Shown: in pieces, positions 9,125 to 12,658 of the stretch
Numbering within the stretch: the stretch's first letter is position 1
Layout of the letters: each line of letters starts with the position of its first letter
Origin: an uncultured Desulfobacterium sp.
GTDB lineage: Bacteria; Desulfobacterota; Desulfobacteria; Desulfobacterales; Desulfobacteraceae
DNA: 12,658 nucleotides
Direction: 5' to 3'
Assembly: GCA_937124525.1 (NCBI GenBank)
Contig: CAKZLA010000035.1
Span: 1-12,658, forward strand
Made by a program: the position numbers and the translations under genes
The notes under the pieces: model-generated
Told to the model about the DNA's origin: nothing
Database searches by the model: none
The model's input: the letters and a program-made list of their open reading frames with translations, nothing else

Positions 9125-9234
9125 ATCCCGGTCTCCTGTATATATAAATCACTCAAGGCATTAGCCCTTGACAAACTGCTCTGCCACCTATCACGAGTCA
9201 TTTTATTCGAATTCAAATCATCGCATGAAAACTT
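9125..9234 (-). promoter_or_regulatory. Short intergenic leader with megasynthase ribosome binding site and small hairpin
   Basis: This 110-base gap separates the hydrolase stop from the megasynthase start. It holds AGGAG at 9137-9133 (eight-base spacer to ATG) and an AT-rich TTATATATA stretch at 9149-9140. A six-base stem (TCAAGG/CCTTGA, 9153-9158 with 9166-9171) lies upstream. There is no T run after the stem, so it is not a convincing terminator. A TTGTCA hexamer (9174-9169) lies too far from the TATATA for a standard sigma-70 promoter. An internal promoter is possible but unproven; read-through from the hydrolase gene is the simpler reading. Confidence 0.45.
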
Positions 9235-11187
9235 TTAATCTATCACTCTAAAGTATGAAGTGCTGGTTGCGCGGCCGCCCAAAGTTACAATTATTATTTT
9301 ACAACTTGAAGCATTTTCAGGTACCATAGCTCTAACCTGTGTATCTGAATCAATTTCAAACGGGACTTTTATACGACCGAAATAGATCCCCCTGGTATGG
9401 GCAAACCCGACGCCAACAAGCGTAATATATGTCCCAACTATCCCTGAAGAAGGATAGAACTCGGAAATTTCCGGCACTGCCGGTACGACAAAGTCGACAG
9501 AGCTGGCAGTCTCCCCAACAAAATTTGACACCACAATGGGACCAGTGACGGCATCCAAAGGAACCGTTATAGTGATAATTCCATTGGTCTTAACTACAAA
9601 TTCAGTGGGAATACCACCAATAGTAACTTGATTAATGTCAATAAAATTCTCTCCATAAATAACGACCCGAGAACCTGTGACACCGGCTTCTGGTAAAAAC
9701 TTTGTTATCTTTGGGCCAAGCACAGTAAATTCTTCACTACTCATAGCAGTTCCCACAGCATTGGTAACGCTAATTAACCCTGTACTTGCAGCAGTAGGTA
9801 CCTTGGCGCGGATTACAGACGAAGTAATGATCGAAAACTCTGATTGAACGCCGTTAAAAGAAACGGAGCCAATTCCGGCAAAATTCGCCCCGTTGATGGT
9901 GATCATAGTCGAGGGTGGACCGTTAACAGGCTCAAAATTTGTTATTTCTGGAAGGATATCCAAAATTGTAGTGGGATTGTCAAAAAATGAAAAAACGCGA
10001 CTCGAATAATCATTATAAAAACCATGTCCTGCAGCTGACTTAATAAGCTGGGCTTCAATGTCAAAGGCATATCTGCTCAGAGGCTCCGGTACAACCGACT
10101 GCCAATCTGCTATACCATCAGCGTTTGTATCTTCAAAAGCTGAATCAGACACCAATCCATCGGAGCTTAAAAATCCACCATCATCAAGGGAGTTATATAT
10201 GGTTTCGGAATCAAGGCGAGTGAGACCGTCAATATTCCAAAATTGATGCGGGTGCAGGGGTGTTGCTGTCAAAACGAACAACTGCGTTGGAATTTGCCGT
10301 TCTATAAGGTCGGAAAAATTATTTTTCGCCAGAGCCAAGTCTAGTACTTTATCATTTTCTGCCATAATAAAAATGGTAGGCACACGGGTTGTGGCTACCA
10401 CTTCTTCAGCGAGTTTAGATACAAAAAGCGCAGTTGCCGCAACTGGTATGTTAACTTCAGGGGTTATACTCTGTTCTGCCAACCGGGATGCAAACACCCC
10501 ACCCATTGAAATTCCTGCAAGAAAAAAAAGATCCGTTTCACTAATTTCCCCAGTTGCTATCAATGTGTTGCGCATGGCGGCAATACGCTGCATATCCACA
10601 TTATACTCACCAGAGCGTTCCTCGTCCCAGGCACCTTGATTTTTGTCGTAGGAATCAATGGCAATAACACCATAACCCCTTGCCACGGCCTGTCCGATAA
10701 ACAAACGGGTTTCCTCGTGGAAAGTCAAATTAGCAGCTGAACCGCCTTGACCATGGAGAAAGAGGATAATTCCGATGTGGGGCTGGGGAATAATGGCTTG
10801 AATCAGAGGCACTACCCACCTGTCTGTATTGAGGTATTCAGCGGTAACTATCAGATTTTTTGTTGGCATCACAAGGGTGGTTTTTGCAGCCCCGACTTCG
10901 TTAATATAGCTTATATCTCCTGTCCATGTATCAAAAAACCGTATGGGGGCATTGACATCCAAGGGCTCATGCATTATACTATCTGAGTTCAATTTATCGG
11001 ATGGAGCAGCACAGATAATTACGGTACTCCCTTCTTCATAAACACCACTTCCACTACCGTTTTCCACGGTCAACTCATATTGTCCTGCATTTGCCATGTT
11101 GATTAAAATGCCTGATAGTGGGAAACATATCAAAAATAAAAACAAATAAAACATTTTTTTAACACTTACTCCAATAGACAGTATCAT
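9235..11187 (-). CDS. Secreted alpha/beta hydrolase with InlB-type repeat domain and three IPT/TIG domains
   Basis: This 650-residue protein is predicted to be exported and to hydrolyse an ester-like bond; the substrate is unknown. Residues 1-34 are a signal peptide ending in MANA before Gly35. Residues 36-118 match the divergent InlB B-repeat type (ENGSGSGVYEEGS, FDTWTGD, LVMPTKN, VTAEY). The alpha/beta-hydrolase core (about 122-400) has HGQGGS for the oxyanion hole, nucleophile elbow GISMGG (Ser227), probable acid Asp279 (AENDKVLD) and probable His388 (AGHGFYND). An insert at 353-362, DTNADGIADW, resembles a thrombospondin type 3 calcium-binding loop and sits between acid and histidine. Three IPT/TIG beta-sandwich domains follow at about 413-489, 493-569 and 573-648. 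The start at 11187 has GGAGG nine bases upstream and overlaps the upstream stop as ATGA, implying translational coupling. The core is related to dienelactone-hydrolase and PHB-depolymerase-like esterases. Its place before the synthase suggests, but does not prove, action on a related lipid. Confidence 0.9.
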   Translation of the reverse strand: MILSIGVSVKKMFYLFLFLICFPLSGILINMANAGQYELTVENGSGSGVYEEGSTVIICAAPSDKLNSDSIMHEPLDVNAPIRFFDTWTGDISYINEVGAAKTTLVMPTKNLIVTAEYLNTDRWVVPLIQAIIPQPHIGIILFLHGQGGSAANLTFHEETRLFIGQAVARGYGVIAIDSYDKNQGAWDEERSGEYNVDMQRIAAMRNTLIATGEISETDLFFLAGISMGGVFASRLAEQSITPEVNIPVAATALFVSKLAEEVVATTRVPTIFIMAENDKVLDLALAKNNFSDLIERQIPTQLFVLTATPLHPHQFWNIDGLTRLDSETIYNSLDDGGFLSSDGLVSDSAFEDTNADGIADWQSVVPEPLSRYAFDIEAQLIKSAAGHGFYNDYSSRVFSFFDNPTTILDILPEITNFEPVNGPPSTMITINGANFAGIGSVSFNGVQSEFSIITSSVIRAKVPTAASTGLISVTNAVGTAMSSEEFTVLGPKITKFLPEAGVTGSRVVIYGENFIDINQVTIGGIPTEFVVKTNGIITITVPLDAVTGPIVVSNFVGETASSVDFVVPAVPEISEFYPSSGIVGTYITLVGVGFAHTRGIYFGRIKVPFEIDSDTQVRAMVPENASSCKIIIVTLGGRATSTSYFRVID

Positions 11188-11435
11188 TTATAGTTACCTC
11201 CATTTTTTGCTGATTTAAACTTCTCAAACCATGATTTGTCATAACCAGTCAGTGATATCCGGTTAAATTTTTGGGCCTGGTTCAAAACAGGGCAACATTT
11301 TTTGATAATTTTTCGCCCCTCGTATAGGAATAATATCATTACATATGGAATAGTTACGCCTAACAGGTCAAGAAAAAGACTTGGTAAAAGTGTTATCCTG
11401 GCATATGCTCTTTTGAACCATGCCAATTTTTGCAT
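11184..11435 (-). CDS. Small unrecognised single-pass membrane protein, possibly a 5'-truncated remnant
   Basis: The 83-residue product has a basic, aromatic N-terminus (about 1-14), one hydrophobic segment at about 15-38 that could cross the membrane, and a basic C-terminal tail containing a CC pair at 47-48. I recognise no family. Its stop codon overlaps the hydrolase start as ATGA, which supports real translation of this frame. The ATG at 11435-11433 has no good Shine-Dalgarno site nearby. The same frame stays open upstream to 11519, reading about 28 extra residues with amphipathic character (EIQYISLRIVEYLIRL) but no usual start codon, and ends at a stop inside the nested hairpin at 11512-11558. 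This suggests the 3' end of a longer gene whose start was removed. It could instead be a genuine small membrane protein. Its DNA is AT-rich compared with purQ. Confidence 0.5.
   Translation of the reverse strand: MQKLAWFKRAYARITLLPSLFLDLLGVTIPYVMILFLYEGRKIIKKCCPVLNQAQKFNRISLTGYDKSWFEKFKSAKNGGNYK
11196..11201 (-). promoter_or_regulatory. Shine-Dalgarno site of the secreted hydrolase
   Basis: GGAGGT lies nine bases upstream of ATG 11187-11185 and inside the last codons of the small upstream gene. Together with the ATGA stop/start overlap it fixes the hydrolase start and suggests that both genes are translated from one transcript. Confidence 0.85.
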
Positions 11436-11511
11436 GTTAAATAAGGATTTAAGCCTAATTAAATATTCTACTATTCGTAAGGAAATATATTGAATCTCAA
11501 GGTTAGCGAGT

Positions 11512-11564
11512 CCGGCAATTCATCCCCTGAGCTAAAGACTCAGGGATTTTCTTGCCGGTTTTTT
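11512..11564 (+). mobile_element. Nested hairpin resembling an IS200/IS605-type right end (solo), or a plus-strand terminator
   Basis: Two nested perfect stems are visible: outer CCGGCAA/TTGCCGG (11512-11518 with 11552-11558) and inner CCCTGAG/CTCAGGG (11525-11531 with 11539-11545), around a CTAAAGA-type loop. Six T follow at 11559-11564. From memory, the AATTCATCCCC-stem-CTAAAG-stem-TTTTCTTGCC layout resembles the right ends of IS200/IS605 elements carrying tnpB. No transposase frame is present, so this would be a solo end or a small palindromic derivative. With its T run it could also act as a Rho-independent terminator for plus-strand transcripts, though no plus-strand gene precedes it. 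The structure is certain; the mobile-element reading is an inference. Confidence 0.5.
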
Positions 11565-11772
11565 ATAAATACAGAGGAGGGTCAACATGGAAATTTGGAA
11601 AAACCAATAAACAGGTCGTAATCACAGGGGCTATGAACTATAAAAAAGCGCCCATTTAAAATTATCACCCCATCAAATAGTGGGGAATCAAAATCAAAGG
11701 GCGCTGGTATTTCTCAGCAGATAGGACCCTTCAGGCACTGCCACAAATGAACGCAACTCGCTACAAATTTAC
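11565..11772. other. Intergenic stretch between the nested hairpin and purQ
   Basis: Together with 11436-11564 this makes a 337-base interval without a confident gene. It holds a plus-strand AGGAGGG (11575-11581) five bases before ATG 11587, which opens only a seven-codon frame (MEIWKNQ, stop 11608-11610). It also holds the probable purQ terminator (11642-11704) and about 70 bases after the purQ stop in which I see nothing further. No clear promoter for the hydrolase-synthase operon could be picked out. Confidence 0.6.
11642..11704 (-). terminator. Probable Rho-independent terminator of purQ, with a secondary stem in the loop
   Basis: Read on the minus strand, GCGCCC (11704-11699) pairs with GGGCGC (11653-11648), and a neighbouring TTT/AAA pairing lengthens the stem around one bulged base. 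Six T follow at once (11647-11642). Inside the loop a second stem, CCCCA/TGGGG (11685-11681 with 11672-11668), makes the structure two-tiered. It lies about 70 bases beyond the purQ stop and would separate purQ from the downstream hydrolase-synthase transcript. Confidence 0.75.
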
Positions 11773-12603
11773 CTATCCCATATGCATAAAATCCACCGCA
11801 TTCTTAAAAATCTGAATACCCTGCGTCATATCCATTCTGGACATGAAGTCACCCGCCCCTTTTCGTCTGGATACTTCAAATTCTCGACACCAGTCCGGAT
11901 GATTGGTAAAATGGTTAAAGGCCTCAGGATGGGGCATAAGGCCGAAAATTTTACCAGAAGGATCACAAACTCCGGCAATATCCCCCATGGAGCCATTAGG
12001 ATTATCCGGAAAGTTCCCCTTGGCTGAGGCCCCATTTCCAAAGGCATAGCGCATCACCACCTGGTTGTTTTTTTCCAGGCGATGCACCACCGACGCATCC
12101 GCCACAAATTTTCCTTCCCCATGGCGCACCGGCAAATCAATCACAGAATCAAGTCCCTGGGTAAACACACATGGACTTTTATCATTAATGCCCAGATGCA
12201 CCCACTGATCCCGGAAATTACCGCAATCATTCCAGGTAAGAGCCACGGACCGATCCGTATAATTGCCATCAAATCCCGGCAGCAGCCCCAGATTCACCAG
12301 GGTCTGAAATCCATTGCAGATGCCGATGATCAATTTCCCCTGGTCCACAAAGGAGAGCAGTTTTTCCCCCATGTGATTCTTTAATTTAAGGCTCTGGATC
12401 ACCCCGGCCCCGTGGTCATCCCCCCAGCTGAATCCGCCGCCGAACACCAGAATCTGGTAGGCCGCCAGATCCACGGACCCATCAATCACTGAATTAATAT
12501 GAACCTTTGCGGCCGTTGCCCCGGCCAGTTCAAAGGCATAAGCGGTTTCATTGTCGCAGTTCAGGCCATAGCCTGTCAGTACCAGTACATTTACACTACT
12601 CAT
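11773..12603 (-). CDS. purQ: Phosphoribosylformylglycinamidine synthase, glutaminase subunit PurQ
   Basis: PurQ is a class I glutamine amidotransferase that releases ammonia from glutamine for the ATP-dependent conversion of FGAR to FGAM by PurL, in cytosolic purine synthesis. The 276-residue product shows the family start (VLVLTGYGLNCDNET), the GGGFSWGDDHGAG loop (55-67), the nucleophile in GICNGFQ (Cys96), and the catalytic His225 and Glu227 in MPHPE. It is longer than the roughly 227-residue Bacillus form and resembles the long PurQ of deltaproteobacteria. I chose ATG 12603-12601 because GGAG lies seven bases upstream and MSSVNVLVLTG begins the fold directly. An in-frame ATG at 12630 has no Shine-Dalgarno site and lies within a hairpin. 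A terminator follows at 11704-11642, so purQ is probably not part of the downstream lipid operon. A purL partner may lie beyond the right edge. Confidence 0.95.
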   Translation of the reverse strand: MSSVNVLVLTGYGLNCDNETAYAFELAGATAAKVHINSVIDGSVDLAAYQILVFGGGFSWGDDHGAGVIQSLKLKNHMGEKLLSFVDQGKLIIGICNGFQTLVNLGLLPGFDGNYTDRSVALTWNDCGNFRDQWVHLGINDKSPCVFTQGLDSVIDLPVRHGEGKFVADASVVHRLEKNNQVVMRYAFGNGASAKGNFPDNPNGSMGDIAGVCDPSGKIFGLMPHPEAFNHFTNHPDWCREFEVSRRKGAGDFMSRMDMTQGIQIFKNAVDFMHMG

Positions 12604-12610
12604 ATCAAAT

Positions 12611-12614
12611 CTCC
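12611..12614 (-). promoter_or_regulatory. Shine-Dalgarno site that decides the purQ start
   Basis: GGAG sits seven bases before ATG 12603-12601. The alternative ATG at 12630 lacks any such site, so this one selects the shorter, 276-residue product. Confidence 0.75.
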
Positions 12615-12622
12615 AAAGGGCT

Positions 12623-12656
12623 GTTTCCATGCTGATTTGAGATCAGCAACGGAAAC
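12623..12656 (-). promoter_or_regulatory. Two-part hairpin immediately upstream of purQ
   Basis: GTTTCC (12656-12651) pairs with GGAAAC (12628-12623). Inside it, GCTGAT (12647-12642) pairs with ATCAGC (12636-12631) around a five-base loop. No T run follows on the minus strand, so this is not a standard terminator. It ends nine bases before the purQ Shine-Dalgarno site and could shape the leader or the 3' end of the gene before purQ. Function is unknown. Confidence 0.5.
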
Positions 12657-12658
12657 CG

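Noticed and set aside
9125..9234. A sigma-70 promoter for the megasynthase in the 110-base gap
   Set aside because: The best TTGTCA and TATATA hexamers are about 22 bases apart, too far for confidence.
11512..11564. Treating the nested hairpin as the terminator of a real plus-strand gene
   Set aside because: No plus-strand coding region precedes it; the only credible gene there is on the minus strand.
12604..12630. An upstream start for purQ adding nine residues
   Set aside because: It has no Shine-Dalgarno site and lies in a hairpin, while the ATG at 12603 has GGAG at good spacing and begins the conserved fold.
1..12658. CRISPR array, tRNA, rRNA or tandem repeat array
   Set aside because: No regularly spaced direct repeats, cloverleaf or rRNA-like sequence was seen on reading both strands.

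Overview
The window carries four or five genes, all read from the minus strand (right to left as printed). The set suggests a Gram-negative, deltaproteobacterial (Desulfobacterota-like) genome: a long-form PurQ, a PUFA-synthase-type megasynthase, and a secreted hydrolase built from IPT/TIG and divergent InlB-type repeat modules. That placement rests on remembered family resemblance, not on a search. The right end (purQ) is visibly richer in G+C: one sampled 60-base line at 12241 is about 57% G+C, against about 40% at 5401 and 37% at 11341. This fits the left 11.4 kb being accessory DNA next to a housekeeping purine gene.

Layout in transcription order. 12623-12656: a hairpin just before purQ. 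12603-11773: purQ, the glutaminase subunit of FGAM synthase, with its Shine-Dalgarno site. 11704-11642: a two-tiered hairpin followed by a T run, the probable purQ terminator. 11640-11436: non-coding, with a leader and start codon for a 7-codon frame on the plus strand and a nested hairpin that looks like the right end of an IS200/IS605 element. 11435-11184: a small unrecognised membrane protein, possibly the 3' remnant of a longer gene because its frame stays open back to the hairpin. 11187-9235: a secreted alpha/beta hydrolase with three C-terminal IPT/TIG domains, overlapping the small gene by ATGA. 9124-893: a single 2743-residue multidomain lipid/polyketide synthase. 865-1: the first 288 codons of a second ketosynthase-headed protein that runs off the left edge.

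The megasynthase is the centrepiece. In order it has a degenerate nitronate-monooxygenase-like barrel, a complete one (PfaD-type enoyl reductase), ketosynthase, acyltransferase, a long disordered linker, one acyl carrier domain, ketoreductase and dehydratase. All catalytic residues I looked for are present. It looks like a PfaD enoyl reductase fused to a PfaA-type KS-AT-ACP-KR-DH protein, but with one ACP instead of the usual tandem array. It can in principle run a full reductive elongation cycle by itself. With the second ketosynthase it forms a secondary-lipid cluster; the product cannot be named from the sequence.

The megasynthase gene also has two long homopolymers, G9 and A10, each at a domain boundary. 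A one-base slip in either direction at either tract leads to an early stop, so they could produce truncated synthase forms or phase-vary the pathway.
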